Shown piece after piece: positions 36,150-46,621 of a stretch of 64,000 nucleotides of DNA; the stretch's first letter is position 1, and each line of letters opens with the position of its first letter. The notes under the pieces are model-generated. The model was not told the DNA's origin. It ran no database searches and saw nothing but the letters and a program-made list of their open reading frames with translations. Position numbers and translations under genes: made by a program. This DNA is from Reinekea blandensis MED297. GTDB lineage: Bacteria > Pseudomonadota > Gammaproteobacteria > Pseudomonadales > Natronospirillaceae. Location of the stretch: NCBI RefSeq assembly GCF_000153185.1, contig NZ_CH724153.1, positions 280,530 to 344,529 of the forward strand, written 5' to 3'.

Positions 36150-36680
36150 ATGCGTTGGTTGGAGCCGGTTCAGCAGATAGACCTGTCATTGTTTAAGTGG
36201 TGTATGGCCCGTCGCCGTCGGGAAACCCTGACCGCCATTGGTCGTGCGGTATCCAGGACCGCCGATGGCTGGCTGTATCTGGTCTTTATTGTGGGTTATG
36301 GCGCTCTGGAATGGTCGGAAGGTAATGCCTATGTGCGGCTGTTTGTGTCGGCCTTCCTGATCGAGCGATTGATCTATTGGGTGTTGAAAAACAGCTGCCG
36401 ACGCAACCGCCCGGCGGATGCCATTCACGATTTCACCAGTTTCATTATTCCTTCGGACAAGTTCAGTTTTCCATCCGGCCACACCTCAGCGGCCTTTCTG
36501 TTTGCCGTGCTGGTGGCCTCTCAGTTTCCCTCGCTTTTGCCTCTACTGGTCTTTTGGGGCGTTCTGGTGGGGTTGTCGCGAGTGTTTCTGGGCGTCCATT
36601 TTCCCACGGACACCCTGGTCGGGGCGGCATTGGGCAGCACGGTCGGTTTCGTCGTTCTAACATCAGGAGGTGTGTTTTGA
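36150..36680 (+). CDS. PAP2-family membrane phosphatase
   Basis: A 176-residue membrane protein with about five to six hydrophobic helices and the three PAP2 motifs in order: KNSCRRNRP (motif C1), PSGHTSAAF (C2) and SRVFLGVHFPTD (C3). It probably dephosphorylates a lipid phosphate or pyrophosphate on the periplasmic face. Its stop overlaps the start of a glycosyltransferase gene by four bases, so the two are translationally coupled and may act on the same lipid. Confidence 0.9.
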   Translation: MRWLEPVQQIDLSLFKWCMARRRRETLTAIGRAVSRTADGWLYLVFIVGYGALEWSEGNAYVRLFVSAFLIERLIYWVLKNSCRRNRPADAIHDFTSFIIPSDKFSFPSGHTSAAFLFAVLVASQFPSLLPLLVFWGVLVGLSRVFLGVHFPTDTLVGAALGSTVGFVVLTSGGVF

Positions 36681-37744
36681 AGCTGCTTTATGGGGTTCAG
36701 GGGACTGGTAACGGGCATATTACCCGCGCGCGGGCCATGCAGGCAGCGCTTGCGGTAAAAGGCATCGAGGTCGATTGGGTGTTCTCCGGGCGTGAACGGA
36801 GCAAATTTTTTGATATGGAGGCCTTTGGGGACTTTAAAGTCTTTAAGGGACTGACGTTCGCAACGAAGTCCGGAAAAATCGATTTGCTGAAGACATTTGC
36901 CGAAGCCTCCTTGGGGCAGATGTATCAGGATATTCGTACGCTCGATTTGTCTCAGTATGATCTGGCCGTTACTGATTTCGAACCGGTGGTTGCCTGGGCA
37001 GCCAAAAAACAAGGGTTGCCGTGCATTGGTATTGGCCATCAATATGCGTTTGACCATGACATTCCAAAGGCGGCACATTCTTTTGCCAGTGACGCCATTA
37101 TGAAGTGGTTCGCCCCGGTTTCACTGGGTGTTGGTGTTCATTGGCATCACTTCAATCAACCCATTTTGCCGCCGATCATTGAGGCGGATCATCCGACTGA
37201 CGTGGTTCGGGTGAATCGGACATTGGTCTACCTGCCATTCGAGCACAGTGCCTCCGTACTGAAGACATTGCAGTCAGTGGATCATGCCTTCGTTTTTCAT
37301 TGTGCGGACATCGAACCCGGACGGTATTCAAATGTGGTTGTGAAAGGGTTTTCCCGCGACGGCTTTAAGGACAGCTTGCACGCCACCGATGGTGTGATCT
37401 GTAACGCGGGCTTTGAGCTGGCTTCCGAGGCTCTGAGCTTGGGGCGACGCCTGATGGTAAAACCCCTGAAAGGGCAGATGGAGCAGTCATCCAATGCCCT
37501 GGCACTGAGTCAGTTGGGTTTAGGCTTATCGACACGCAGTATCGATACGGCAAGCCTTCAGCGCTTCCTGGCGCAAGCAGTGGTCTGTCAGGTGAATTAC
37601 CCGGATGTGCCTGAGTTACTGGCGCGCTGGCTGATGACTTTTCCTGAGCAATCACTTGATGAGTTGGTCAAAGTGGCCTGGCAAGGGGTTGAGCTGCCTC
37701 AGGTGGCGAGTCCGCATGATCGTCAACCTGCGCTGACAGCTTGA
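36677..37744 (+). CDS. MJ1255/VC2487-type glycosyltransferase
   Basis: A 355-residue GT-B-like glycosyltransferase of the MJ1255 family (TIGR00661). It begins KLLYGVQGTGNGHITRARAM, with the glycine-rich donor-side loop, and has the later CNAGFELASEALSLGRRLMVKPLKGQMEQ block, which resembles the UDP-sugar site of MurG-like enzymes. I place the start at TTG 36677: AGGAGG lies six bases upstream and the family N-terminus begins exactly there. The frame continues to 36377, but only through the PAP2 gene. Coupling to a PAP2 phosphatase suggests glycolipid or polyprenyl-sugar metabolism; this is inference. Confidence 0.85.
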   Translation: MKLLYGVQGTGNGHITRARAMQAALAVKGIEVDWVFSGRERSKFFDMEAFGDFKVFKGLTFATKSGKIDLLKTFAEASLGQMYQDIRTLDLSQYDLAVTDFEPVVAWAAKKQGLPCIGIGHQYAFDHDIPKAAHSFASDAIMKWFAPVSLGVGVHWHHFNQPILPPIIEADHPTDVVRVNRTLVYLPFEHSASVLKTLQSVDHAFVFHCADIEPGRYSNVVVKGFSRDGFKDSLHATDGVICNAGFELASEALSLGRRLMVKPLKGQMEQSSNALALSQLGLGLSTRSIDTASLQRFLAQAVVCQVNYPDVPELLARWLMTFPEQSLDELVKVAWQGVELPQVASPHDRQPALTA

Positions 37745-37901
37745 GGACGATGATCCAAAATTGAACGCCAATAGCACTTAGTCGTAAAGTCTGATTGACA
37801 AAAATGGCGATTTCGTGCAATTTGCTCTCCTGCAAATAATTAATTACAAGAAATAATGGGCGCTTTAAGGGCGACCCATGTCTTTGTCGGAGAGAACGGA
37901 C

Positions 37902-39455
37902 ATGCGACTTTACATCCGTTGCGAAGAGCGCCTGGGCATCTGCGCGGAAATTTTGGATATTCTGGTCAATCACGAAATCGACCTGCGTGGGATCGAAATT
38001 GACCCCAGCGGGGAGATATTTCTTAATTTTCCAACCGTGGAGTTCGATGAGTTTCAGCACCTGATGCCGGAAATACGGCTGATTCCCGGTGTGCATGACG
38101 TTTCCCTGGTGCCCTATATGCCGAAGGAGCGTGAGCAACAGGAAATGCGAACCTTGTTGCAAACGCTGCCAGAACCGGTGATTTCCATTGATTCACGAGG
38201 ATACGTTGTTATTGCCAATGAAGCGGCTCTGGACATTCTTCAGCTGCCGGAAGACGAAGTTCGTCGGAAACTGCTGAAGAACTGGGTGCGCGGATTTAAC
38301 TTTAATAAATGGCTATCCACAGAAGATCCGGAGTCGGAGTCGGTTCATCTGCAATTCAAAGGTCGTACCTTCCTGGCCGACATTTATCCTGTGCACATTG
38401 AAAACGACGAAGAAGGCATGCTGTTTGCCGGCGGTGTCATCACCTTTAAGTCGCCGGAAAAACTGGGTCGCCAGATGACGGCCTATCATAAGCAGACCGG
38501 TCAGTTCGAAATGATCATCGCTGAAAGCCAGAGCATGAAGCGAGTAATACGACAGGCCAAACGAATGTCGGGTTTGGATGCGCCCTTGCTGATTAGCGGT
38601 GAAACCGGTACCGGTAAGGAGCTGTTAGCCAAGGCTTGTCATCAACACAGTCTGCGCAAAGACAAGCCGTTTTTGGTGTTGAACTGTGCGGCGTTACCCG
38701 ATGATGTCGCCGAAAGTGAGCTGTTTGGTTATGCGGCCGGTGCTTTTGAAGGGGCCACCACCGAAAAGAAAGGCATTGTTGAACTGGCCGAAGGCGGAAC
38801 CGTCTTCCTTGATGAAATCGGCGACATGTCCCGCCTGCTGCAAAATAAATTTCTGCGTCTGTTGCAGGATGGCTCCTACCGGCGTGTTGGTGACGAGCAG
38901 GAATACACGGCGGACGTACGGATCATTTGTTCGACGCAAAAAAATCTGCTGGAGTTGTGTCAATCTGGCGAGTTTCGTGAAGACCTATATTACCGGCTCA
39001 ATGTTCTTACGCTGCATATTCCGCCGTTACGCGATCGTAAGTCCGATGTCATTCCTATGGCTGAGCGCTTTATTGCCCGCTTTGCGGAACCTCATCGTCA
39101 ACGCGTCCGGATATCTTCGGCTTGCCAGAATGCTTTGCAGCAATATCCGTGGCCCGGTAATGTCCGGCAAATGGAAAACGCCTTGTTGCGCGCCGTTTCG
39201 CTGGTGGAAGGGGATTTATTGGAACCCGAGCACTTACAGTTGCCCAGTTTCTCAAGCGGTTGGGGATACGTTGACGAAAGCTTTGAAGGAACGTTAGAAG
39301 AGGCGATGAAACGCTTCGAATCGGAGTTGTTAAAGCGGTTGTATCCGGCTTACCCAAGCAGCCGACAGCTCGGCAAAAAACTGGGTGTGTCACACACCGC
39401 GATTGCCAACAAACTGCGCGAATATCAAATCGGTAAACACGCCGAGAGTCAGTGA
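37902..39455 (+). CDS. TyrR/PhhR-family transcriptional regulator of aromatic amino acid genes
   Basis: A 517-residue regulator with ACT domain (about 1-70), PAS domain (about 80-185), AAA+ domain (about 205-430) and a Fis-type HTH (about 465-510). Walker A is GETGTGKE at about 233-240. The sigma-54 contact loop reads GAFEGA (280-285) instead of GAFTGA. Walker B is VFLDEIGDM. The ATG at 37902 gives the family N-terminus MRLYIRCEERLG; the ATG at 37878 adds an unsupported extension. Expected targets are phenylalanine/tyrosine metabolism genes, though none adjoin it. Its end overlaps the convergent next gene by seven bases. Confidence 0.9.
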   Translation: MRLYIRCEERLGICAEILDILVNHEIDLRGIEIDPSGEIFLNFPTVEFDEFQHLMPEIRLIPGVHDVSLVPYMPKEREQQEMRTLLQTLPEPVISIDSRGYVVIANEAALDILQLPEDEVRRKLLKNWVRGFNFNKWLSTEDPESESVHLQFKGRTFLADIYPVHIENDEEGMLFAGGVITFKSPEKLGRQMTAYHKQTGQFEMIIAESQSMKRVIRQAKRMSGLDAPLLISGETGTGKELLAKACHQHSLRKDKPFLVLNCAALPDDVAESELFGYAAGAFEGATTEKKGIVELAEGGTVFLDEIGDMSRLLQNKFLRLLQDGSYRRVGDEQEYTADVRIICSTQKNLLELCQSGEFREDLYYRLNVLTLHIPPLRDRKSDVIPMAERFIARFAEPHRQRVRISSACQNALQQYPWPGNVRQMENALLRAVSLVEGDLLEPEHLQLPSFSSGWGYVDESFEGTLEEAMKRFESELLKRLYPAYPSSRQLGKKLGVSHTAIANKLREYQIGKHAESQ

Positions 39456-42034
39456 CGATCTTCCCGCAGCGTTGACGTGGTTTCTGCATCAGATTTCGCT
39501 GCGTGTTCACTCAAGGGGCCCTGTTGCTCATTGAGCCAGGCTTGATAGTCACTGAAGGGCATCGGACGTGCAAAGCCGAAGCCCTGTAATTTATCGCAAC
39601 CCAGAGCTTTCAGTGTTTCGGCGGTCGCATCGTCTTCGATGCCTTCTGCCGTCACAATCAGTTTCAGTTTCTTAGCCATGGACACCGTCGCGGATACGAT
39701 CGTTTGGCGTTTTGGATCGTTCAGCATGTCGGTGACAAAACTTCGGTCAATTTTCAGTTCTGAAAAGGGATGTTCGTTCGCGTAACTGAGCGATGAATAG
39801 CCGGTACCGAAGTCATCAATGGCAAAGAGAAATCCATGATCCCTCAGTTCGGTGAAATTCTGCTGAAAGACGGCCTGATCGGACAAATGCATACTCTCCG
39901 TGACTTCCAGGGTGAAAATGTCGGCGGGTAACCCGGTGCTGTCCAGCAGACCAATGACGTCGGATGAAAATCCCCGATGGGATAAATCGTTTGCCGAAAT
40001 GTTGATGGATACGCGGATACCGCAGTAGCCCAATTGTCGCAGTGTTTTGGTTTGCGAAAACGCAGCGCTCAGTACCCATCGGGTCAAGCTGCGAATCAGG
40101 CCGGTTTGTTCTGCGATGGTGATGACATCAATGGTCGGGATCAAACCTTCGGTCGGATGATGCCAGCGCAGCAGCACTTCAGAAGCTCGGTCTTCAGGTT
40201 GCGTTAAACTGATTTGCGGTTGGTGGTATAACTCCAGATCGCCCGCTTCGATGGCATTCACCAGATCCTGAGCGAGGCGAACATGCAGCCCCTGGCTTTG
40301 AACTTCCAGTGGCTGGTAAATGTGATAGGCCTGTTGACTGGTTTTAGCGGTCTGCAACGCGTGGCGAACCTGTCTGAGCAGTTCTGTTGCCTGAGTGTTG
40401 TTTTGTAAAATCGCGCCGGCAAAATGGCATTGAATGCGAAATGGCAAGGAGTCTGGCATTGGATTGTAGTTATCGCGCTGACTGAGTGCTTTCAATGTTG
40501 CATCCAGATGGGAACGGCTGTGATTATCCATCAGAAAGCACAGAATCTCGCCACGCAACACGGCGCAATGTCGATGATGAACAGACTGATCATCAATGGT
40601 ATGCAGATGTCCATAGCCACTCAGTTCGGTATCAAACGACTGACTGATCGCGTGGAACAGATCACTCATTTCCTGATCCCGAAGGTAGGGGCGTATGGAA
40701 TCCAGATTTGAAATTTCAATGGCAACTAACGTCAGGCGCGGTTCGATGCTCTGAGCCATCGATGTTTTTATGGCCTCTTTAAGCAAGCCGGTGTTGGCCA
40801 GTCCGACAACTTCATCATGAGTCGCCTGATAAAGCCTGACTTTTTCGAGGGTCGAAAAACGATCCGCCAGGGCCATCGAAATCAGCGCCATTTCCAGAAC
40901 AATGGAAAACAAAAAGGCGTGGCGTGTCAGGAAGCTGTACTCAATGTCACCGCTGAATAACAGGAATGCGATAGCGCCACCGATATACAGAGGTAGCCAG
41001 GAAATAATGTAGTAACGTGTCCAGGTAAGTTTTTCCGGTATCCGGTAAAGGATCATCGCCATCACTACGACATAACCCACGGCTTGAATGAATGGGTAGA
41101 TCTGCGCCTCGATGTGTTCCGGAGCGACCAGGGTGAATGCCAGGTAGATCCATAACGCATGACGAACGGTCAGCATGACTCGGGATAATGGTCCCTGTTC
41201 AGCCGAGTAACGCAGGAAGCTGCTCGCAAACAAAAAAGTCATTAAGGTAGCCAGCGCGTTCAGGCTGATGATGTTGGCAGACAACCACTGTTGCAGTGAG
41301 CGGGGAAACAGGTAGTACCCGTAACCATGCGCCACCCCTAATAACAGCAGAAGTGAAAAGATATAGCCGGAGTAGTAAACATAAGTTTCGTCTTTCAAAC
41401 CCATGTACAACACCAGGTTATAAACCACCATTAACAGGATGATGCCGCAGAACGACCCCCAGATCAGATGGAGGCTTTGTTCCAGTTGGTTGAACCCATC
41501 TGCGGTCAGAATGGTCACGGGAACGATGGGCGCGCCGTTAGTCTGCGCTTTGATATAAAAGCGCTGGGGGATATCGGATAGGCGGAACGGAACATGAGGC
41601 AGCATCAGTTGCAGACGAACGGGGTTTTGCGTTTGATCTCCGGTCACCAACAAGGGTTCAGGCAACCCATCAGCGTTGGTGCTGAAAACCTCGAGACGAT
41701 TAATCATTGGGTTGTCCAGAACTAAAACGAGGTCCCGGGCAGAGCTGGTTTGGTTATCTAGGGTAATGCGGAGCCAATAGGTCTGATCACTAAAGCCTAA
41801 CGGGATCTGATTCCAGTCACTGCCGGTAAAGGCCGAATCCGGCAGGCGAAGGAGGTCAGCAACCGCGACCTCCTCTTTCAGATAAGCAAACTCGTAGGAC
41901 AGTCCGCTGGGCGGATCACTCTGAGCCTTGGCCAGATCCTGCCAATGGTTCAGCAGATACATCAGTACCGTTCCAACGAAAATCGTCAGAGTGATCGCCA
42001 TCAGTACATGTAATGGTCGGTGGTACCAACGCAT
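39449..42034 (-). CDS. 7TMR-DISM sensor protein with degenerate GGDEF and EAL domains
   Basis: An 861-residue inner-membrane protein. N-terminal TM, periplasmic 7TMR-DISM extracellular domain (about 45-185), seven-helix 7TMR-DISM membrane domain (about 190-400), GGDEF-like domain (about 410-580) and EAL domain (about 595-845). The GGDEF motif is replaced by RGEIL (about 494-498), so diguanylate cyclase activity is unlikely. The EAL domain has EVL at about 619-621 and keeps TES, DDFGTGYSSL, KIDRSFV and AEGIED, consistent with an active c-di-GMP phosphodiesterase. The periplasmic domain may bind carbohydrate. Its 3' end overlaps tyrR in convergent orientation. Confidence 0.88.
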   Translation of the reverse strand: MRWYHRPLHVLMAITLTIFVGTVLMYLLNHWQDLAKAQSDPPSGLSYEFAYLKEEVAVADLLRLPDSAFTGSDWNQIPLGFSDQTYWLRITLDNQTSSARDLVLVLDNPMINRLEVFSTNADGLPEPLLVTGDQTQNPVRLQLMLPHVPFRLSDIPQRFYIKAQTNGAPIVPVTILTADGFNQLEQSLHLIWGSFCGIILLMVVYNLVLYMGLKDETYVYYSGYIFSLLLLLGVAHGYGYYLFPRSLQQWLSANIISLNALATLMTFLFASSFLRYSAEQGPLSRVMLTVRHALWIYLAFTLVAPEHIEAQIYPFIQAVGYVVVMAMILYRIPEKLTWTRYYIISWLPLYIGGAIAFLLFSGDIEYSFLTRHAFLFSIVLEMALISMALADRFSTLEKVRLYQATHDEVVGLANTGLLKEAIKTSMAQSIEPRLTLVAIEISNLDSIRPYLRDQEMSDLFHAISQSFDTELSGYGHLHTIDDQSVHHRHCAVLRGEILCFLMDNHSRSHLDATLKALSQRDNYNPMPDSLPFRIQCHFAGAILQNNTQATELLRQVRHALQTAKTSQQAYHIYQPLEVQSQGLHVRLAQDLVNAIEAGDLELYHQPQISLTQPEDRASEVLLRWHHPTEGLIPTIDVITIAEQTGLIRSLTRWVLSAAFSQTKTLRQLGYCGIRVSINISANDLSHRGFSSDVIGLLDSTGLPADIFTLEVTESMHLSDQAVFQQNFTELRDHGFLFAIDDFGTGYSSLSYANEHPFSELKIDRSFVTDMLNDPKRQTIVSATVSMAKKLKLIVTAEGIEDDATAETLKALGCDKLQGFGFARPMPFSDYQAWLNEQQGPLSEHAAKSDAETTSTLREDRH

Positions 42035-42099
42035 GATCCCAGCCAGTCAGATGCCTTTTTTGACTATAGCACAGGCAATCTAACTGAACGGAAAATGTC

Positions 42100-45000
42100 T
42101 CAGGCTGTCGGCTCGTACGCCAGGTTCGGGCTCAGCCAGCGTTCGGCTTCTTCCATCGTCATGCCTTTGCGTTGAGCATAGTCTTCAACCTGATCACGGC
42201 TGATTTTTCCGACACCAAAGTATTTCGACTGAGGATGGCTGAAGTACCAGCCGGAAACGCTGGCCGCAGGCATCATCGCGAAAGAATCGGTCAGTGCTAC
42301 GCCGGTCGCATCCGTGGCATTGAGCAGATCAAACAGTTTGGCTTTCTCTGTGTGATCCGGGCAGGCCGGATAACCCGGTGCCGGTCGAATACCCTGATAA
42401 CGCTCTTTAATCAGCTCGTCGTTGCTGAGCGATTCGTCACGATCGTAGCCCCAGAACTCCTTACGCACCCGTTCGTGCATGCGCTCGGCAAAGGCTTCGG
42501 CCAAACGATCGGCCAGTGCCTTCAGCATGATGGAGTTATAATCATCTCCGGCCTGTTCGTAGGCATTGGCACGTTCATCGACACCGTGTCCAGTGGTGAC
42601 CACAAAGCCACCAAGGTAGTCACTGCCGTGACCGTCGGGTGCAATGAAGTCTGCCAGCGAATAGTTTGGCTGCTGATCGGGTTTGATGCTCTGCTGGCGC
42701 AAGTGCTCAAGATCCGTTGTGCCATGATCTTCCTGAACCTGAATAGTATCGGCGCTCGTTCGAGCGGCGGGCCAGAAACCGACGACGGCTTTCGGTGTCA
42801 GCCAGTTTTCGTCGATGATTCTGTCCAGCATGGCCTGCGCATCCTGGAACAGCGACGTTGCGGTTTCACCGACCTTCTCATCAGAGAGAATTTTCGGGTA
42901 CTTACCGTGCAGGTCCCAGGTATTAAAAAACGGTGTCCAGTCGATGTAGTCGCGCAGCTCTTTGACGGAGTAGTTATCAAACACCTGGGTGCCGGTAAAG
43001 GCCGGCACAGGCGGTGTATAGCTGTCCCAGTCAAAGCTCTCGGCATTCTCGCAGGCTTGTGGGTAGGGGTGCAGTGCTTTGGACTTACGGTTTTTGTTCC
43101 GCTCTCGAACCGTTTCGTATTCGGCCTGTCTTTCGGCAACGAAAATGGGTTTCTGTTTTGGATTCAACAGCGATTGCACGACAGATACCGCCCGGGACGC
43201 ATCGGTCACATAAATGGTGGCATCGTTATGATACTGCGGATCAATTTTTACCGCAGTGTGAGCTTTGGACGTGGTGGCACCGCCGATCATCAGCGGCAGA
43301 TGAAAGTCCTGTCGCTGCATCTCGCGGGCAATGTGCACCATTTCATCCAGGCTGGGGGTAATGAGACCGGACAGACCGATAACGTCGACGTTCTCTTCAC
43401 GGGCCACCTTGAGGATTTTTTCAGCCGGAACCATGACGCCCAAGTCGATCACATCAAAGTTATTACAGGCCAGCACCACACCGACGATGTTTTTACCAAT
43501 GTCGTGAACATCGCCTTTCACGGTCGCCATCAGAACCTTACCTTTCGGTTTGGCGTCGGCTGATTTTTCCGCCTCAATGAAGGGGATCAGATGGGCGACG
43601 GCCTGTTTCATCACCCGGGCCGATTTCACAACCTGCGGTAAGAACATTTTACCGGCACCGAACAGATCACCGACGACGTTCATACCGTCCATCAATGGCC
43701 CTTCGATGACATCGATGGGGGCGGTCGCCTGTTGTCGGGCTTCCTCAGTATCATCAATGATGTGGGCGGTAATACCTTTGACCAGCGCGTGCTCAATACG
43801 TTTGTTGACCGGTAGAGAACGCCATTCGAGATCCTCTTTGACCTCGGTTTTGCCATCGCCTCGGTATTTTTCGGCGATTTCCAGCAGTCGGTCAGTGGCG
43901 TCATTGCGCCGGTTCAGAATCACATCTTCGACACGCTCACGCAGTTCATCCGGAATGTCATCGTAAATCACCAGCTGGCCGGCGTTCACGATGCCCATGT
44001 TCATGCCGACTTTACTGGCGTGATAGAGGAACACGGAATGAATGGCTTCACGAACCGGGTTGTTCCCCCGGAACGAGAACGACACATTGGATACCCCGCC
44101 GCTGACACTGGCATAAGGCATGTTACGGCGAATGTGATCGGTCGCCTCGATGAAATCGAGTGCGTAGTTGTTGTGTTCATCAATACCGGTGGCAACCGCA
44201 AAAATATTCGGGTCAAAGATGATGTCCTCGGGCGGAAAGCCGTGCGCAGTGAGTAAGTCATAACTGCGCTGACAGATTTCAATTTTCCGTTCTCGGGTAT
44301 CCGCCTGACCGGTTTCATCAAACGCCATGATCACAACGGCTGCACCATAGCGCTGGCAGAGTTTGGCCTGATGCAGGAAGTTTGCTTCGCCTTCTTTGAG
44401 CGATATTGAGTTAACGATGGCTTTGCCTTGCACGCAGCGTAAACCGGCTTCAATAACGTCCCACTTAGACGAGTCCACCATGATCGGTACACGGGCGATA
44501 TCAGGTTCAGAGGCAATCAGGTTCAGGAACGTCGTCATCGCATCAGCGGAGTCCAGCATGCCCTCATCCATGTTGACGTCGATGATCTGCGCGCCGTTTT
44601 CAACCTGTTCGCGGGCTACATCCAGCGCTTCGTCATACAGTTCTTCTTTAATCAGACGGCGGAACTTAGCCGAACCGGTGACGTTGGTTCGCTCACCCAC
44701 GTTCACGAAGTTCAACTCGTCGGTCAGCACGAAGGGTTCGAGGCCTGACAGGGCCATGCGATGCGGATCCGCTGCTGGTTGTCGTGGCGAATGCTTCTGC
44801 ATGGCCGCGTTAATCAGTTCAATGTGTTTTGGCGTGGTCCCGCAGCAGCCACCGATGATGTTTACAAAGCCAGAGGCGGCAAACTCATCAACGACCGACG
44901 TCATTTCTTCCGGCGACTCATCATACTCGCCAAACTCATTCGGCAACCCGGCGTTGGGGTGCACAGACACATAACAGTCGGCAATGCTCGACAGCGTCTC

Positions 45001-45783
45001 GACATAAGGACGCAGTTCATCTGCCCCCAATGCGCAGTTCAGGCCCACAGTCAGTGGTTTGGCGTGTTTGACCGAGTAATAAAATGCTTCTGTGGTCTGG
45101 CCGGACAGGGTGCGTCCGGACGCATCGGTGATGGTGCCGGAAATCATGATCGGCAGTTCGAATCCGACTTCATCAAACACCGAATGAATCGCGAAGATGG
45201 CGGCTTTGGCGTTCAAGGTGTCGAAAATGGTTTCGATCAGCAGCAGATCGGCACCGCCGTCGATCAGGCCTCGGGTCGCGGTTTTGTAGTCTTCGACCAG
45301 CGCTTCGAAGGTAATGGCCCGATAGCCCGGGTTGTTGACGTCTGGTGACAGGGACAGCGTCTTGCTGGTGGGGCCAATAACGCCGGTGACCCAACGTGGC
45401 TTTTCCGGCGTTTTCGCGGTCATGGCATCACAGGCCCGTCTGGCCAGCGCGGCCCCTTCACGGTTCAGTTCATAAGCCAGAGACTGCATGCCGTAATCGT
45501 CCTGAGAGACCGCCGTACTGTTAAAGGTGTTGGTTTCGATGATGTCCGAACCCGCTTCCAGGTAGGCCGTGTAAATGGCTTCGATCACGTCCGGGCGGGT
45601 TAAGGTCAACAGGTCATTATTGCCTTTCAGGTCAGAAGGCCAGTCGGCAAAGCGCTCGCCGCGGTAATCCTGCTCTTCAAGCTGATAGCTTTGGATCAAT
45701 GAGCCCATGGCACCGTCCAGTATCAGAATCCGTTCACGGATGGCCTGATGCAGGTTTTTGATTCGCTGTTCTCGGTGACTCAT
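42100..45783 (-). CDS. metH: Cobalamin-dependent methionine synthase
   Basis: MetH transfers the methyl of 5-methyl-tetrahydrofolate to homocysteine via methylcobalamin. From ATG 45783 the product is 1227 residues, the same as E. coli MetH; the frame extends 12 codons further but without support. Homocysteine module (GLNCALGA and GGCCGTTP zinc cysteines), pterin module ([13 protein letters not shown]), B12 cap and binding modules with the axial histidine in [10 protein letters not shown] (about 760), and the SAM reactivation domain at the end. All modules appear intact. A perfect 24-bp palindrome lies 66 bases upstream. Confidence 0.98.
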   Translation of the reverse strand: MSHREQRIKNLHQAIRERILILDGAMGSLIQSYQLEEQDYRGERFADWPSDLKGNNDLLTLTRPDVIEAIYTAYLEAGSDIIETNTFNSTAVSQDDYGMQSLAYELNREGAALARRACDAMTAKTPEKPRWVTGVIGPTSKTLSLSPDVNNPGYRAITFEALVEDYKTATRGLIDGGADLLLIETIFDTLNAKAAIFAIHSVFDEVGFELPIMISGTITDASGRTLSGQTTEAFYYSVKHAKPLTVGLNCALGADELRPYVETLSSIADCYVSVHPNAGLPNEFGEYDESPEEMTSVVDEFAASGFVNIIGGCCGTTPKHIELINAAMQKHSPRQPAADPHRMALSGLEPFVLTDELNFVNVGERTNVTGSAKFRRLIKEELYDEALDVAREQVENGAQIIDVNMDEGMLDSADAMTTFLNLIASEPDIARVPIMVDSSKWDVIEAGLRCVQGKAIVNSISLKEGEANFLHQAKLCQRYGAAVVIMAFDETGQADTRERKIEICQRSYDLLTAHGFPPEDIIFDPNIFAVATGIDEHNNYALDFIEATDHIRRNMPYASVSGGVSNVSFSFRGNNPVREAIHSVFLYHASKVGMNMGIVNAGQLVIYDDIPDELRERVEDVILNRRNDATDRLLEIAEKYRGDGKTEVKEDLEWRSLPVNKRIEHALVKGITAHIIDDTEEARQQATAPIDVIEGPLMDGMNVVGDLFGAGKMFLPQVVKSARVMKQAVAHLIPFIEAEKSADAKPKGKVLMATVKGDVHDIGKNIVGVVLACNNFDVIDLGVMVPAEKILKVAREENVDVIGLSGLITPSLDEMVHIAREMQRQDFHLPLMIGGATTSKAHTAVKIDPQYHNDATIYVTDASRAVSVVQSLLNPKQKPIFVAERQAEYETVRERNKNRKSKALHPYPQACENAESFDWDSYTPPVPAFTGTQVFDNYSVKELRDYIDWTPFFNTWDLHGKYPKILSDEKVGETATSLFQDAQAMLDRIIDENWLTPKAVVGFWPAARTSADTIQVQEDHGTTDLEHLRQQSIKPDQQPNYSLADFIAPDGHGSDYLGGFVVTTGHGVDERANAYEQAGDDYNSIMLKALADRLAEAFAERMHERVRKEFWGYDRDESLSNDELIKERYQGIRPAPGYPACPDHTEKAKLFDLLNATDATGVALTDSFAMMPAASVSGWYFSHPQSKYFGVGKISRDQVEDYAQRKGMTMEEAERWLSPNLAYEPTA

Positions 45784-45848
45784 GTCGGATACTGCCTTCG
45801 AAACGGATGATGAGCGCAATGAAAGCCTAAAAACACGCGAAATTCAAG

Positions 45849-45872
45849 CTATATCAAAATATTTTGATATAG
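45849..45872. promoter_or_regulatory. Perfect 24-bp palindromic operator-like site upstream of metH
   Basis: CTATATCAAAAT followed by its exact reverse complement ATTTTGATATAG, in the 247-bp gap between divergent metH and nfuA and 66 bases from the metH start. The symmetry without a loop is that of a dimeric repressor site rather than a terminator. An ArsR-family SAH- or SAM-responsive regulator (SahR/SamR) of methionine genes is a plausible owner, but this is inference. Confidence 0.65.
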
Positions 45873-46030
45873 TTTTGCTGGTCGTGAAAGGCGATGTTGG
45901 CCGAAACGAAACAACCCCTTGATTTCTGGTTGGACGATCGCCATAAAGCTGACTAAATTACTCAGGTATTTTTTATCAGCGCCGGATTGGGTAGAATGCG
46001 GCAAAAATACAGACGTCTTTGGAGTATTGG

Positions 46031-46621
46031 ATGGACATTGCCCTGAATATTACCGAGTCAGCTCAGATGTATCTGGCTGAACTGCTTGCAAAACAGAACA
46101 CCAAAGGCATGGCCGTGCGGATGTTCGTCACCCAACCAGGCACCAAGTATGCCGAGACCTGTCTTGCCTACAGCCGCCCCGGCGAAGAAAAACCCGATGA
46201 TGAACTCGTCGAGTTAAGTCATATTCGTGTGTATCTGGAGCGAAACAGTCTGCCGTATCTGGATGAGGCCGAGGTCGACTACGCGAAAGATCGCATGGGC
46301 GGACAGCTGACGATTAAAGCACCGAACGCCAAAATGCCGAAAGTGACCAAAGACAGCCCATTGCCGGATCAGGTCAATTACATCCTGTACACTGAGATTA
46401 ACCCAGGTCTGGCGGCGCACGGCGGGGATGTCTCGCTGGAAGAGCTGACTGACGATAATGTGGCAGTATTGCGCTTTGGTGGTGGCTGCCAGGGTTGTTC
46501 TGCGGTGGACATGACGTTGAAAGACGGTGTTGAGAAAACACTGATGGAGCGGGTTCCGCAACTTGCCGGAGTGCGGGACGTCACCGACCACACCGTAACC
46601 GAAAACGCCTACTTCCAATAA
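46031..46621 (+). CDS. nfuA: Fe-S biogenesis protein NfuA
   Basis: NfuA is a 4Fe-4S carrier that delivers clusters to target enzymes, especially under oxidative stress or iron limitation. The 196-residue product has the degenerate A-type domain (about 1-95) and the Nfu domain (about 110-190) with the cluster-binding CxxC in [11 protein letters not shown]. The ATG at 46031 has GGAG six bases upstream; the TTG at 46019 is not needed. It is divergent from metH. Confidence 0.96.
   Translation: MDIALNITESAQMYLAELLAKQNTKGMAVRMFVTQPGTKYAETCLAYSRPGEEKPDDELVELSHIRVYLERNSLPYLDEAEVDYAKDRMGGQLTIKAPNAKMPKVTKDSPLPDQVNYILYTEINPGLAAHGGDVSLEELTDDNVAVLRFGGGCQGCSAVDMTLKDGVEKTLMERVPQLAGVRDVTDHTVTENAYFQ

Noticed and set aside
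36377..36676. N-terminal extension of the glycosyltransferase through the PAP2 gene
   Set aside because: The family N-terminus begins at the TTG at 36677, which has an ideal AGGAGG. The upstream part is a second frame of the PAP2 coding region.
42172..43563. Long (463-codon) plus-strand ORF inside metH
   Set aside because: It is fully antisense to the conserved reactivation and B12 domains of metH. Long shadow frames are common opposite GC-rich codons, and its translation resembles no family.
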